This document shows, in pieces, positions 8,558 through 18,713 of a stretch of 64,000 nucleotides of DNA. Location: the NCBI GenBank assembly GCA_030123525.1, contig CP126125.1, positions 1,054,001-1,118,000 of the forward strand, read 5' to 3'. Source of the stretch: ELB16-189 sp018266435 (GTDB lineage: Bacteria; Bacteroidota; Bacteroidia; Cytophagales; Cyclobacteriaceae). Below the pieces are notes generated by a model. That model saw only the letters and a list, made by a program, of their open reading frames with translations. It was not told the origin of the DNA and did no database searches. The translations under genes were made by a program, and so were the position numbers. The number at the start of each line of letters is the position of its first letter. The first letter of the stretch is position 1.

Positions 8558-9840
8558 TTATACGTGAGTATTAAGGCTGTGGCAAAAAAAGGAAGCAACG
8601 GGATTTTATAGCGAGCCAGGGTGCCAAAATTAAATGTGCTCACCCCCACGGCAAAAGCAAATGAGAGCGAAAATGTATATGCAAAAATTATATTCGGATC
8701 TGCCAGCGCTTGAAAAAAACGCAAGCGCTTCTTGGCCAGAACATATAGGGTAAAAAATAAAAAAAACGTAGCTTCCAGAGCAGACAATAACATCAGTGGA
8801 TTTTTTACCTCCCATAAATAAGGCCGAAATAAAGAAACATTAATAGCTTGTGGGGCAAGTTTGACCATCGACCCGAAACTTCCGTCCAATTCGCCCAGCG
8901 AATAGCCTGACCCGGCTTCCCGCCCAGACCAGTAACGGATGTCGTAAGCAGTTACTTTCACTGTTTCAGCAAGTTTATCAACAGAATATTTTGAGTCTCC
9001 TTCACCCACTTTAATTACTGAATAATACGCTGAGTAGGCAATAAGTCCTGCCATGAAGGGTACAATCATCATTCTTGCCACAAGCGAGGGCACTCGGCTG
9101 ATGTTCTTGGCCACAATCCAAAGGATAACAGCTGGCAGATACGCCTGAAGAATAAATTTTTTGATGCTGAAGATCAGGTATAAACTGATCAGCAGTACCA
9201 TCAAGTTGATTATTGAAAGGCGTCTTTCAGTAAAAAATTTATAGAATTGAAAAGTGGCTATCCCCAGACAGCTTAATACAATAGAGTCTTTCAAAATTCC
9301 TGACCCCCAAAAAATAACAGACGGAATAAACAGCGTAGCAATAGCAAGTTGATAATGTAACTTAGGGTACTGTCGATAAAAGGTTATAAACAAGCACCAG
9401 GCACCAATAAAACTAAAAACAGCAAATAAAGTGGCTGTAGCCGAGTAGGTTGAGAACGTAAACAAATCTAATAATGCTGCAAACTTTACTACTACCAATG
9501 AGTTGGGGTCATTAAAAAACAGAATCCGGCTTGCGTATTTGTAAACACCTTGATAATCGGATGCCTCACGAAAAAAAAAACTTAAGCCTTTTGAGGGCGA
9601 TTCGATGATGGCCTCCCACATGTGGCGGCTGCCATGAGTATGGTAGTTAAACGTATCCCCTCCGCTATAATAAAATTGATAAATGAAACCCAGTACTATT
9701 GCTCCAAAAATTTTTAGCACAAGAGCCGGCAAAAAATATTTTCTGGTTAGGTCATCCGTTACACGCGGTCTGATAAAGTAGGCAACAAATAAGACAGCAA
9801 GAATGACCACGGGGGTAACTATCACATCGCGTATTTCCAT
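8509..9840 (-). CDS. Polytopic membrane protein, possible glycan polymerase or GT-C enzyme
   Basis: A 443-residue protein with roughly nine to eleven hydrophobic segments. Near residue 58 there is a polar YYSGGDTFNYH loop after the second helix, and further polar loops at about residues 270-320. The topology fits O-antigen polymerase-like or GT-C membrane glycosyltransferases, and the neighbours are glycan genes, but no family-defining motif is visible. The minus-strand stop TAA (8509-8511) lies inside the end of the convergent glycosyltransferase gene. It follows the TPR gene by 9 bases, suggesting co-transcription. Function is not assigned. Confidence 0.75.
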   Translation of the reverse strand: MEIRDVIVTPVVILAVLFVAYFIRPRVTDDLTRKYFLPALVLKIFGAIVLGFIYQFYYSGGDTFNYHTHGSRHMWEAIIESPSKGLSFFFREASDYQGVYKYASRILFFNDPNSLVVVKFAALLDLFTFSTYSATATLFAVFSFIGAWCLFITFYRQYPKLHYQLAIATLFIPSVIFWGSGILKDSIVLSCLGIATFQFYKFFTERRLSIINLMVLLISLYLIFSIKKFILQAYLPAVILWIVAKNISRVPSLVARMMIVPFMAGLIAYSAYYSVIKVGEGDSKYSVDKLAETVKVTAYDIRYWSGREAGSGYSLGELDGSFGSMVKLAPQAINVSLFRPYLWEVKNPLMLLSALEATFFLFFTLYVLAKKRLRFFQALADPNIIFAYTFSLSFAFAVGVSTFNFGTLARYKIPLLPFFATALILTYNHLNNERKLIEFDLTE

Positions 9841-9849
9841 TGCTTACTG

Positions 9850-11112
9850 TTAATCTTTGCTCGCTTTTTCTAGCTTCTTCAGCCTTTGCTTGGCGTCTTT
9901 ATAGGCTTCGTCTTTGCGGCCGGCATGTTTTTTTACCAAGTTAAAATATTTTTTGGCTGTTTTTTTGTCGCCTTCACGCGAATAAATCTCGCCCAATGAA
10001 ATCAGTGAATACAAATAATACCCTGAATCAAATGCTTTTACTTCTTCAGAAAATTTAATGGCTCGCATATAATACTTCTTGGCCTCGCCCAGATTGCGTG
10101 TAATGTCATAACCCTGAGCCAAAAAGAAAGCCGCATACCGTCCGCTCACAGCTTCGTAACCAAACCTGCCGCTGTCGATTCGCTGCATAATCTGCTTGCA
10201 TTGTATCTCCAATTGAGGCATGTTTCCCATGGAGTACAACATACGTGCATAGTAGCGGTGAAAGTACGGGTTGTTGGGGTAGGTTTGGTACAGGTACTCG
10301 GCAAGTTGAAATGCCCCTTGCGTATCATTTTCATATCCTGCCAAAATGCGCATGAGCCACACCATGGCTTCTGTACGCGAGTAAAAAGCGTTGTACGACA
10401 CTTCTTTGAGTTGTTTCAGCCCCAGTTTTTTGTCGCCATGGCGAAAGAGCCAAAAGATCGGTTTTAACGATTTGTAATTTTCAGGCACCCACTCTCTGAA
10501 ATAATTGTAGAGCGCATCACCAAAGAGCAACTCAGGGCTTAGGTTGTTTTTCTCGCGGCACACTTCCATGTATTTTAAAGCAGCCTTGCCTTCGCTGGCA
10601 GCTTTAAGCCAATCTTTACGCTCCACATCGGCATACAGTTCTCCTTTAAACCCGTGGGCTGCCGCTAAAAAAAAAGCCGCTTCAATTTTATACTCGGGAT
10701 AATGTTTGTACAGATTTTCGGCTACCCAAATGGTGCTGTCCATGTACGCTAAAAAATGGGCATCATATTTTTTTACCTGCGGATTGGGCACGATTTTCCA
10801 CCACTCTCCCAATCCCATTAAAAAATAGGGCAACGGGTGCCATTTGTATTTTTCCTTAAATCCCTGAAAAAACAATTCGGCTTTGGCAAACTCATAATTG
10901 TATAGACTGTTGAGGGCATCCGTAACTTCTGCCTGAACGGCAAAATCGGAAATTAATATAATGGTTGTATCTTTTTTAGTGCTCGATTGTGCGCAAAGAT
11001 TAAATTGAATGAAGAAGATTAAAACAAATAGTCCCAATCCTAAATCCAAAACCCGAAACAGCCGTTTATCAGTTGAATGTTGATTATTGAATGTTGAATT
11101 TATCCGTCTCAT
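9850..11112 (-). CDS. Secreted TPR-repeat protein
   Basis: From the ATG at 11112 this is a 420-residue protein. A hydrophobic export segment (LGLFVLIFFIQFNLCAQ) is followed by a helical array with TPR-like units, clearest at the C-terminal end (GYYLYSLISLGEIYSREGDKKTAKKYFNLVKKH). It is probably periplasmic or surface-exposed and has no catalytic motif. The frame extends upstream to 11325, but that part overlaps the divergent gene and looks non-coding. Even the first 20 residues after 11112 look like leader sequence, so the true start may be a TTG nearer the signal peptide. Function unknown. Confidence 0.75.
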   Translation of the reverse strand: MRRINSTFNNQHSTDKRLFRVLDLGLGLFVLIFFIQFNLCAQSSTKKDTTIILISDFAVQAEVTDALNSLYNYEFAKAELFFQGFKEKYKWHPLPYFLMGLGEWWKIVPNPQVKKYDAHFLAYMDSTIWVAENLYKHYPEYKIEAAFFLAAAHGFKGELYADVERKDWLKAASEGKAALKYMEVCREKNNLSPELLFGDALYNYFREWVPENYKSLKPIFWLFRHGDKKLGLKQLKEVSYNAFYSRTEAMVWLMRILAGYENDTQGAFQLAEYLYQTYPNNPYFHRYYARMLYSMGNMPQLEIQCKQIMQRIDSGRFGYEAVSGRYAAFFLAQGYDITRNLGEAKKYYMRAIKFSEEVKAFDSGYYLYSLISLGEIYSREGDKKTAKKYFNLVKKHAGRKDEAYKDAKQRLKKLEKASKD

Positions 11113-11122
11113 CTTTGGTGCC

Positions 11123-11758
11123 ATGAACGAACCGCAAACTTCACTATTTTCTTCCGATAAAAAACTAACTTTTATCGCGCTCTGCCTGACGTCAGTTTTA
11201 TTGCTGGCAATAAAAAAGTATTTTATAGAATTTGAAACAGCTGCTTTTGAGTTTCTGCAAGACAGGCCCGAAGGAATGGTATTAAAAATGATCAGTGCGT
11301 TGCAGTTTTTTTCTATCCCGTTCATTTATTTATGGAAGTTTACTGTGATCGGGTTTGTACTTTGGGTGGGGTGTTTTCTTTTTGGCTATCGCATTACGTT
11401 CAGCCAATGTTGGAGCGTAGCCATGGCGGCTGAATTTGTTTTTGTGTTACCCGAGTTGATAAAAATCGGTTGGTTCTTATTTATTAAAACTGACCCACCA
11501 TTGGCTGAGGTACAAAGTTTCTACCCGTTGTCGTTAATGAATTTTTTCGATGGGTACTCCATTGACAGGCGGTATGCTTATCCCCTGCGGGCATTGAGTG
11601 TTTTCGAAATTCTCTATGTTTTAGTATTAGTTCGTGGAGTCAATTTTTATTCCTTTCATACCCATAAACAACAAAGCTCCACCTGGTGGATTGTTTCATG
11701 TTCCTATATTCTAATTTTTCTGCTATGGTTGGTCTTTTACATAGTGGTGTATAAATAA
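11123..11758 (+). CDS. Multi-pass membrane protein, Yip1-like topology
   Basis: From the ATG at 11123 this is a 211-residue protein (MNEPQTSLFSS...) with about five hydrophobic segments. A pattern of F(G)YRITFSQCWSVAMAAE between helices 2 and 3 recalls Yip1-domain proteins. An earlier in-frame ATG at 11087 exists but would run through the divergent TPR gene's start. The two divergent starts overlap or nearly so, leaving no clear promoter space. Function is unknown. Confidence 0.65.
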   Translation: MNEPQTSLFSSDKKLTFIALCLTSVLLLAIKKYFIEFETAAFEFLQDRPEGMVLKMISALQFFSIPFIYLWKFTVIGFVLWVGCFLFGYRITFSQCWSVAMAAEFVFVLPELIKIGWFLFIKTDPPLAEVQSFYPLSLMNFFDGYSIDRRYAYPLRALSVFEILYVLVLVRGVNFYSFHTHKQQSSTWWIVSCSYILIFLLWLVFYIVVYK

Positions 11759-11889
11759 TTTTTGCATCTTTTTAGATTAAAACCGGCTTCATTTTGATTG
11801 TTTAAGACCCAGACCAACTGATAATTCCTTATTTTCGCGACTTTATCCTCCGAAGGCCACGGCACGTGAGGTTTATTAACACTGATCCT

Positions 11890-14850
11890 ATGAATTTTCA
11901 AAAAGCCAACAACATTTTCGGCTGGGCATGTTTTGCCGTAGCCTTGATTGCATATTTCCTCACCATGGAAGAAACTGCCAGCTATTGGGATTGCGGTGAG
12001 TTCATTGCGGTATCATACAAACTGCAGGTTCCACATCCGCCCGGTGCTCCTTTGTTTTTACTCATGGGCCGCCTCTTTTCATTTCTGTCTTTTGGCGATG
12101 TAACGAAAGTTGCTTACTGGATTAACTTCATGAGTGTACTGGCCAGTGCTTTCACTATCCTGTTTTTATTCTGGTCAATTACATTGTTTGGCCGCAAGCT
12201 GATGGGTATTAAAAAAGATACTGACATTACCGGCAGCCAATTGTGGACCTTGATGGGCGCAGGTATAGTTGGTTCATTGGCTTACACGTTTTGTGATTCG
12301 GCCTGGTTCTCGGCAGTAGAGGCCGAAGTATACGGTATGTCATCATTCTTCACCGCATTTGTAGTATGGGGTGTGTTGAAGTGGGACGTGATTGAAGACG
12401 AGAGCAAAGCCAACCGGTGGTTACTGTTGGTAGCCTACATGATTGGCCTTTCCATCGGGGTACACATGCTCAACCTTGTTACATTTCCTGCACTCGGGCT
12501 GATTTACTATTTCAAAAAATTCAAAACTACAGTGTGGGGGGTAATCGCCACGTTGGCTATCAGTGCCGCACTGGTTCTGTTCATCAATGATTTTATTGTG
12601 CCCGGCTTACCTACGCTGGCCGGTCATTTTGAAATCTTTTTTGTAAACACCTTGGGTATGTTTTTTGGTTCAGGCGCATTGGTATTCACTTTACTGGTAG
12701 TCGGAGCATTAGTTTATGGAGTTTACTTCACCCATAAAAAAAACAAACCCACCTGGAATACTTTTTTGCTGGCAACAACTTTCATACTTATTGGCTACGG
12801 TTCGTATGCGTTGGTAGTGATCCGCTCTAATTACAACACTCTCATTGATGAAAATTCACCCAAAGACATCATGAGTTTTGTGAAGTATTTAAGAAGGGAA
12901 CAATATGGCAGCCGCCCGTTATTGACTGGTCCTTATTTCACATCAAGACCTATTGGTTATAAGTTCGGCCCCCCTTCTTATGTTAAGGGTAAAGACAAAT
13001 ACGAAGAAGGCGAGAGAAGCATTGATTATGAATATGATCCGGGCGAAACTACGCTGCTGCCCCGTGCGTGGAATGCTGAACATGCCGCCACATACCGTAG
13101 CCTGATGGGTTTGGCCGATGGCCAGCGGCCTACCTTTGCCCAAGACAAAAAATACATGTTCAACCGCCAGATCGGCCACATGTACATGCGTTATTTCATG
13201 TGGAATTTTGCCGGGCGCGAAAGCGATATTCAGGGTGCTGACTGGCTACGGCCGACAGATTGGTTTAAAAAACTGCCGCAAGCATTGGCCGAAAATCGCG
13301 GACGAAATAATTTTTTTATGATCCCTTTCATCCTCGGCTTAATTGGAATGTTTCACCAGTTTACCAAAGACACAAAAAATTTTGCTGTGGTAGGGTTACT
13401 CTTTGTCATGACCGGAGTAGCCATTGTCGTTTACCTCAACTCACCGCCCGTAGAACCGCGCGAGCGTGATTACATTTATGCCGGATCGTATTACTCATTT
13501 TGTCTGTGGATCGGTATGGCTGTTATTGGCTTGGCTGACTTTTTTGGGCGGTTTATCAAAAATGCAAAAACTACAGCCATTGCTGCCACATTACTCGGCC
13601 TTACCGCACCAGCTTTGATGGCTCAGCAAGGATGGGATGACCACAATCGCAGCGATCGTTTTTTCTCGGTGGATTCTGCCAACAATTATCTTGAATCATG
13701 TGATCCGCAAGGGGTACTCTACACCGGTGGCGACAACGACACCTTCCCTCTTTGGTACGCCCAAGAAACAGAAGCTATTCGTCCTGATACACGGGTGCTG
13801 GTGTTAAGTTACTACAATACCGATTGGTACATTGAACAGAGTGCACGCAAAGCCAATCAATCCGAGCCGATTAAATACACCCTTCCGCTCAGCGAATATA
13901 AACAAGGCGGACTGAACGATTACCTTACCTATGCTGATATGAAATTAAAAAGCATAGATGCCAAACAATACCTGGAATTACTGGCCAAGCGATATCCACA
14001 GTTGATTGACGGAGACCGCAACGTTGTGCCGAGCAAGATTCTTACGATCCCCATCAATAAAAATGAAGTAATTGCCAAAGGAATTATTCCCAAAGGCATG
14101 GACAGCCTGGTGGTGGACGAAATGAAAATTCGGGTGAAGAGCAACACCCTATATAAAAGTGATCTGGCCATCCTTGATCTTTTGGTTACTGCCAATTGGG
14201 ACAGACCCATTTATTTCAATCCCAATTCAATAGGTCAAACTAATATCGACCTTCGCCCGTACGCAGTACAGGTAGGAAATGTTTACCGCATTTTGCCGGT
14301 GCGCAACCCGCGCAAAGACCGCGATTACCTGGTTGATACAGAAAAAAGTTTGGACGTGATGATGAAAAAATACCGCTACCGCGGATTGGATAACCCCAAT
14401 GTGTACTACAATGACGACTATAAAGGATTTGTACTCAATACCCGCAGTTCATTTAACGGAGTAGCACAAGCCCTGATTGATGACGGGAAAATTGATCAGG
14501 CCAAAGCATTGCTTTCGTTCAGTCTTGATAAGATGCCAGACAAAGGCGTTCGCTATGATTTTACCGCTTCTGAAACTGTAGCATTGCTCTTTCAAGTAGG
14601 TGAAAAAAACAAGGCCATCGAAATTGCTAAAACCATTGGCGACCGAGCCATTGATATGGCCACGTATTTAACCACCAATGGCAATGGCTATAGCGATGAG
14701 TTGCGCAACAACATTGTTTTGCTGAATATCCTGCAACGTGCGCTTTATGAAAATGGAGAGAAAGACCTGGCCAAAAAATACGAAGATGCCGTGCAGAAAT
14801 TCATGGGCTTTCTACAAATCAACGAAGGCGGAGGCCGACAGGATTATTGA
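11890..14850 (+). CDS. DUF2723 membrane protein, GT-C protein O-mannosyltransferase-like
   Basis: From the ATG at 11890 this is a 986-residue protein; a GTG at 11866 in the same frame is less likely. The N-terminus has the DUF2723 signature: a first helix, then TMEETASYWDCGEFIAVSYKLQVPHPPGAPLF. The D and E in this first loop resemble the catalytic acidic residues of GT-C glycosyltransferases. About ten transmembrane helices follow. The soluble C-terminal half contains GGDNDTFPLWYAQE and a terminal helical region. The family is widespread in Bacteroidota and proposed to glycosylate exported proteins or lipids. Substrate is not known. The gene ends 8 bases from the convergent methyltransferase. 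Confidence 0.9.
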   Translation: MNFQKANNIFGWACFAVALIAYFLTMEETASYWDCGEFIAVSYKLQVPHPPGAPLFLLMGRLFSFLSFGDVTKVAYWINFMSVLASAFTILFLFWSITLFGRKLMGIKKDTDITGSQLWTLMGAGIVGSLAYTFCDSAWFSAVEAEVYGMSSFFTAFVVWGVLKWDVIEDESKANRWLLLVAYMIGLSIGVHMLNLVTFPALGLIYYFKKFKTTVWGVIATLAISAALVLFINDFIVPGLPTLAGHFEIFFVNTLGMFFGSGALVFTLLVVGALVYGVYFTHKKNKPTWNTFLLATTFILIGYGSYALVVIRSNYNTLIDENSPKDIMSFVKYLRREQYGSRPLLTGPYFTSRPIGYKFGPPSYVKGKDKYEEGERSIDYEYDPGETTLLPRAWNAEHAATYRSLMGLADGQRPTFAQDKKYMFNRQIGHMYMRYFMWNFAGRESDIQGADWLRPTDWFKKLPQALAENRGRNNFFMIPFILGLIGMFHQFTKDTKNFAVVGLLFVMTGVAIVVYLNSPPVEPRERDYIYAGSYYSFCLWIGMAVIGLADFFGRFIKNAKTTAIAATLLGLTAPALMAQQGWDDHNRSDRFFSVDSANNYLESCDPQGVLYTGGDNDTFPLWYAQETEAIRPDTRVLVLSYYNTDWYIEQSARKANQSEPIKYTLPLSEYKQGGLNDYLTYADMKLKSIDAKQYLELLAKRYPQLIDGDRNVVPSKILTIPINKNEVIAKGIIPKGMDSLVVDEMKIRVKSNTLYKSDLAILDLLVTANWDRPIYFNPNSIGQTNIDLRPYAVQVGNVYRILPVRNPRKDRDYLVDTEKSLDVMMKKYRYRGLDNPNVYYNDDYKGFVLNTRSSFNGVAQALIDDGKIDQAKALLSFSLDKMPDKGVRYDFTASETVALLFQVGEKNKAIEIAKTIGDRAIDMATYLTTNGNGYSDELRNNIVLLNILQRALYENGEKDLAKKYEDAVQKFMGFLQINEGGGRQDY

Positions 14851-14858
14851 TTAGCCGA

Positions 14859-15629
14859 CTACTTCTTCGCCATCAAAAAAAGATCAAGCGATTGGTTGGG
14901 CTGGTCTGATAAAATGTAGTCTTCCTGACGAATACTGGCCACCAGATCATCGGCAAAGGCTTTGAGTTTGTTGCGGTTGAGCCGATTCATCAGTTCATAC
15001 GGTATTCGCAGCACCGCAGCGGGTAGCTTATGCTGCAGGTCAAGCACATCCCAACGCATCAGTTTTTTTACCGATTGTTTGTTGCGCTCGTAATATTGCA
15101 TCACCTTTTCGTTTCCGGCAATACCTTTCATGGTTACGGCTGAAAAATAATTTTTTGCCAGGTTGGCTAACTCATCGGAAGTGTATTCCCGTTCATGCCA
15201 GGGGTTTCGCGAAAGCGACATCGGCCGGTTAGGCGTGGTGATGAACGCCTGCCCGTTTGGCCGCAACACCCGGCTGATTTCTTTCAGAAAAGAATGGTCA
15301 TCGGCAATATGCTCTATCACCTGAAAACTTACTACACAGTCAAATGAGTTATCCGGATAGGGCAGTGGCGGAATATTTCCACTCTTGAATTTTACCGAAG
15401 GGTATTTTTTTTCCAAGCCTTCCACTACGCTTGCAATTTTATCAATGGCTGAGTAATTGCTTACGCTTGGCAACAACAACTTGATTCCCCGGCCTTCGCC
15501 ACAGCCTACTTCCAGCAAATCGCCATGAACCCAGCCAGCCGCCAATACGTATGCACGCAGCAGCCGCTGGTGAATGGGGTTATCTGAAGTGATTGTTTCA
15601 GATGCTATCTCGGTAGTGTAAACGGCCAT
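14859..15629 (-). CDS. Class I SAM methyltransferase (UbiE/COQ5-like)
   Basis: From the ATG at 15629 this is 256 residues; an upstream in-frame start at 15647 is less likely because a promoter-like box lies there. Motif I is LLEVGCGEGRGI, an acidic post-I strand follows (YSAIDKI), then FDCVVSFQVIEHIADD as motif II and VLRPNGQAFITTPN as motif III. This is a type-11 methyltransferase fold. The C-terminal 100 residues are outside the core and may bind the acceptor. Its neighbours do not fix the substrate; a glycolipid or quinone-type small molecule is possible. Confidence 0.82.
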   Translation of the reverse strand: MAVYTTEIASETITSDNPIHQRLLRAYVLAAGWVHGDLLEVGCGEGRGIKLLLPSVSNYSAIDKIASVVEGLEKKYPSVKFKSGNIPPLPYPDNSFDCVVSFQVIEHIADDHSFLKEISRVLRPNGQAFITTPNRPMSLSRNPWHEREYTSDELANLAKNYFSAVTMKGIAGNEKVMQYYERNKQSVKKLMRWDVLDLQHKLPAAVLRIPYELMNRLNRNKLKAFADDLVASIRQEDYILSDQPNQSLDLFLMAKK

Positions 15630-15646
15630 GTAAAAAAATTGTAGCA

Positions 15647-15654
15647 CAAAAATA
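15647..15654 (-). promoter_or_regulatory. Possible -7 element of the methyltransferase gene
   Basis: The minus strand reads TATTTTTG, matching TAnnTTTG, 17 bases before the ATG at 15629. No -33 TTG at normal spacing was seen. Confidence 0.35.
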
Positions 15655-15704
15655 ACTCAAATGAGTAGATTTAACGTTTGAAAGAATAAACCATTTCAGC
15701 CTGT

Positions 15705-16871
15705 ATGAAATTTTCTATTGCCATACTATTCCTTCTGATTGCAGCAAAAGCCGGTTATGGACAGTCCATTGCCGCATCTAATTTCAGGCACTGGTACGAC
15801 CCACAAAATGAAGTTGAGCTTCAGATTCGTCCGGTGCGAATGACAGACAAAATCATGGTGCGCTATACACTTATTGTCAGACAAGGAGCCCCCAACAACT
15901 ACTCTATTTCCTGGGAAGCCCGCAATTCTTACCTCGACAAAGAAGGGGTTTCTGTGGTTGAAAAAGATTCCGTACTCACGCAAACTAGCAAAGACCGAAG
16001 AGGGTTTCTTATTTTTAACCTGCCTGCAAAACCCTGGCTCTTGATCGGACATGTGCGCAATAAATCAGGCGGACGCGGTTGGGATTACTTCAAACAAATT
16101 GAATCCATTTACCCTATTGATGGTTGGATTGAAACCCATAACGGAACAATTACCGAAAACCATTTGAGTAAAAACAAAGAATACATTGCCCGCAGTGCTG
16201 ACGGAAAACGGCTTACTGTATCGTATTATAAAACAGAGTTTCCGGCTGCCCTTCCGCCCTTTGCCGAAAAAGAAGGCCGAAGCGAACGGTTTCTTTTCCA
16301 CGATTCACTCTTCCACATAGACGATGGCGGAAAGTTTACTCCTAAATTAGAAGGCCTGTATCTTTTTCAGGAAGACACAGCAGTAGCAAGAGGGTTCTCT
16401 TACCGTGTGGTAAAAGAAAATTTTCCAAAGTTTACTAAAGTAGATGAATTGATCGCTCCGCTCATTTTGATTACCGACCAGACAGAATACACAAACCTGA
16501 CAAATGCCAAAGGTGACAAGCCTCAATTTGATAAAGTCATTCTGGGCATCACCGGTGACAAAGATCGCGCACGCGTCTTTATGAAAAATTTTTTTCACAA
16601 CGTAGAGTTGGCTAATATTTTCTTTTCTTCTTACAAAGAAGGATGGAAAACCGACCGGGGCATGATCTATTTAGTCATGGGTTTGCCCGATGAGGTGAGC
16701 AAAAACAGCGGCAACGAAATCTGGATTTATAAAAGCATTAACACCAAGTTTACCTTTGTAAAAAGCGGCAGTGTGTACGATCCTGAGAATTACATTTTGC
16801 TGCGCGATAAAAAATTTGCCGATGCCTGGTACGGCACCATTGATCTGATTCGCAAAGCCCGCTTTCAATAA
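15705..16871 (+). CDS. GWxTD domain protein, secreted
   Basis: A 388-residue protein with an N-terminal signal peptide (MKFSIAILFLLIAAKAGYGQ). The GWxTD motif appears as GWKTDRGMIYLVMGLPDEV about 60 residues from the C-terminus, preceded by a YKEG segment. Proteins with this domain are periplasmic or outer-membrane associated in Bacteroidota and Acidobacteria, with no established activity. The stop codon overlaps the rlmB start (TAATG), so the two genes are coupled, although no functional link is known. Confidence 0.85.
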   Translation: MKFSIAILFLLIAAKAGYGQSIAASNFRHWYDPQNEVELQIRPVRMTDKIMVRYTLIVRQGAPNNYSISWEARNSYLDKEGVSVVEKDSVLTQTSKDRRGFLIFNLPAKPWLLIGHVRNKSGGRGWDYFKQIESIYPIDGWIETHNGTITENHLSKNKEYIARSADGKRLTVSYYKTEFPAALPPFAEKEGRSERFLFHDSLFHIDDGGKFTPKLEGLYLFQEDTAVARGFSYRVVKENFPKFTKVDELIAPLILITDQTEYTNLTNAKGDKPQFDKVILGITGDKDRARVFMKNFFHNVELANIFFSSYKEGWKTDRGMIYLVMGLPDEVSKNSGNEIWIYKSINTKFTFVKSGSVYDPENYILLRDKKFADAWYGTIDLIRKARFQ

Positions 16872-17632
16872 TGGAAAAAAAAGAAATGGTTTTTGGTACA
16901 CGTGCCGTAATGGAAGCGATCAAAGCCGGCCGTGAGATAGAAAAAATTTTTATACAAACCGGATTATCCAATGATTTGATCCGCGAGCTGATCACAACGG
17001 CACAAGCACACCACGTGCCCTATTCATTTGTGCCTCAGCAAAAAATGAACTCCATGTCGAGCAAAAATCATCAGGGGGTGATTTGTTTATTATCCATTGT
17101 TCAGTATGCCTCACTGGAAGGGATCATTGATAAATGCTATGCCGATGGCCGAGAGCCATTTTTTTTAATCCTCGACCGAATTACCGATGTGCGGAATTTT
17201 GGAGCCATTGCGCGCACGGTTGAATGTGCAGGGCTCGATGCCATCGTTATTGGTGAAAAAGGGAACGCACCCATCTCTGCCGATGCCATGAAAACCAGTG
17301 CGGGCGCGCTGAATCATTTGCCCGTGTGCCGCGTGAAAGACATGCTCAAAGCCTTTCAATTTTTAAAAGAAAACGGAATACAGGTTGTTGCCTGCACCGA
17401 AAAAGCAGAGAAAACTTTATATGAAACTGAGTTGAGGGGGCCTCTCGCTATCATCATGGGTTCAGAAGAGGATGGCATCTCCCCTCAGATATTAAAAGAT
17501 GCAGATTACTTAGTCAAAATACCTATGCGTGGGCAAATTGCCTCACTCAATGTTTCCGTAGCGGCCGGTATCGTTATCTATGAAGCAGTGAGGCAGCGAA
17601 GCGGGCATTCACTTTCAGATTTAAAAAAGTAG
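16871..17632 (+). CDS. rlmB: 23S rRNA 2'-O-ribose methyltransferase RlmB (TrmH/SpoU family)
   Basis: A 253-residue SPOUT-class enzyme of normal length. It has an N-terminal substrate-binding domain (residues about 5-80). The three SpoU motifs follow: DVRNFGAIARTVECAG, IIMGSEEDGIS and IPMRGQIASLNVSVAAGI, which build the knotted SAM site with the conserved Arg, Glu and Asn. It methylates G2251 (E. coli numbering) in the peptidyl-transferase region of 23S rRNA. Paralogues with other RNA targets exist, so the exact position is inferred. It starts on the last base of the GWxTD gene. Confidence 0.88.
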   Translation: MEKKEMVFGTRAVMEAIKAGREIEKIFIQTGLSNDLIRELITTAQAHHVPYSFVPQQKMNSMSSKNHQGVICLLSIVQYASLEGIIDKCYADGREPFFLILDRITDVRNFGAIARTVECAGLDAIVIGEKGNAPISADAMKTSAGALNHLPVCRVKDMLKAFQFLKENGIQVVACTEKAEKTLYETELRGPLAIIMGSEEDGISPQILKDADYLVKIPMRGQIASLNVSVAAGIVIYEAVRQRSGHSLSDLKK

Positions 17633-17644
17633 GAAATTTATTCT

Positions 17645-18658
17645 GTGGTTTCCATTCAAGAGTTTTTAGCCCTGCGTCATCAATTACCGGTGGCAGATGT
17701 CCGGTCAGAAAATGAATTTGCCGCTGGCCACATTCCCGGAGTGATTAACTTACCCATTTTGAACAATGCAGAGCGTGCAGCCGTTGGCACCGACTACAAA
17801 CAACTGGGGCAACCTGAAGCGATCAAAACAGGTTTTCGTTTGGTGGGGCCTCGGCTTGAAACCCTTATAAAAGAGGCAGAAAAAATTTCTGACGGAAAAG
17901 AATTGCTGGTACACTGTTGGCGCGGAGGCATGCGCTCGGCCAACTTTTGTCAGTTTATGAGCATGGCCAAAATCAAATCGAGATCACTCATCGGGGGGTA
18001 TAAAAGTTATCGGCAAGAAGCTGCGGAGTCATTTAAAAAATCATTTCGGTTTATGATTTTGTCGGGGTGCACGGGCAGTGGCAAAAGCGATGTGCTGCGC
18101 GAACTTAAAAAACAAGGCGCACAAGTAATTGATCTCGAAGCCCTGGCTTCACACAAAGGTTCAGCATTTGGGCATTTAGGAATGAAGCCCCAGCCTACTA
18201 CCGAACAATTTCAAAACTATTTATTTGAAGAGATTTTAAAACTGGATTTGTCAAAACCAATTTGGGTAGAAGATGAATCCATTGCCATCGGAAAAATTTT
18301 TCTGCCTAATGATTTTTGGGTAACCATGAGAAAAAGCCCAATGGTAAAATTGGATGTAAAAAAAGGAGTACGCATTCAGCGGTTAGTCAGTGAATATGGA
18401 AATGCGGATAAAGAAAATTTTTTGCAGTCAATGACCAAAATCACCAAGCGGTTGGGTGGGCAGCATTTCAATGCAGCCAAAGAAAAATTAGAACAAGACA
18501 ACATGGCCGCTACCATTGAAATTTTATTAACCTACTACGACAAAACATACCTGGAAAGTATGGAAAAGCGAAGAGAAAATATATTGCGGGAAGTGAGTTG
18601 GGATGGAAAAGACCTGAGCTCGGTGGCTAAGGAATTAATACATCCAACTATTCCGTGA
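17645..18658 (+). CDS. mnmH: tRNA 2-selenouridine synthase
   Basis: A 337-residue protein (GTG start) with two domains. Residues about 1-125 are a rhodanese with the active cysteine C91 in HCWRGGMRS. Residues about 136-337 are a P-loop ATPase-like domain with GCTGSGKS at 141-148. The enzyme geranylates and then selenates the wobble 2-thiouridine of tRNA Lys/Glu/Gln using selenophosphate. The neighbouring selD gene supplies that selenophosphate, making a compact selenium-tRNA modification module. It follows rlmB by 12 bases, so one transcript is likely. Confidence 0.93.
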   Translation: MVSIQEFLALRHQLPVADVRSENEFAAGHIPGVINLPILNNAERAAVGTDYKQLGQPEAIKTGFRLVGPRLETLIKEAEKISDGKELLVHCWRGGMRSANFCQFMSMAKIKSRSLIGGYKSYRQEAAESFKKSFRFMILSGCTGSGKSDVLRELKKQGAQVIDLEALASHKGSAFGHLGMKPQPTTEQFQNYLFEEILKLDLSKPIWVEDESIAIGKIFLPNDFWVTMRKSPMVKLDVKKGVRIQRLVSEYGNADKENFLQSMTKITKRLGGQHFNAAKEKLEQDNMAATIEILLTYYDKTYLESMEKRRENILREVSWDGKDLSSVAKELIHPTIP

Positions 18659-18713
18659 TCTACTAATTTTTGAATTACCAACGAATTATCACATTATTCA
18701 ATCAACGAACCTC

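Noticed and set aside
11113..11325. N-terminal extension of the TPR gene
   Set aside because: The extended part runs across the divergent membrane-protein gene and does not look like protein-coding sequence.
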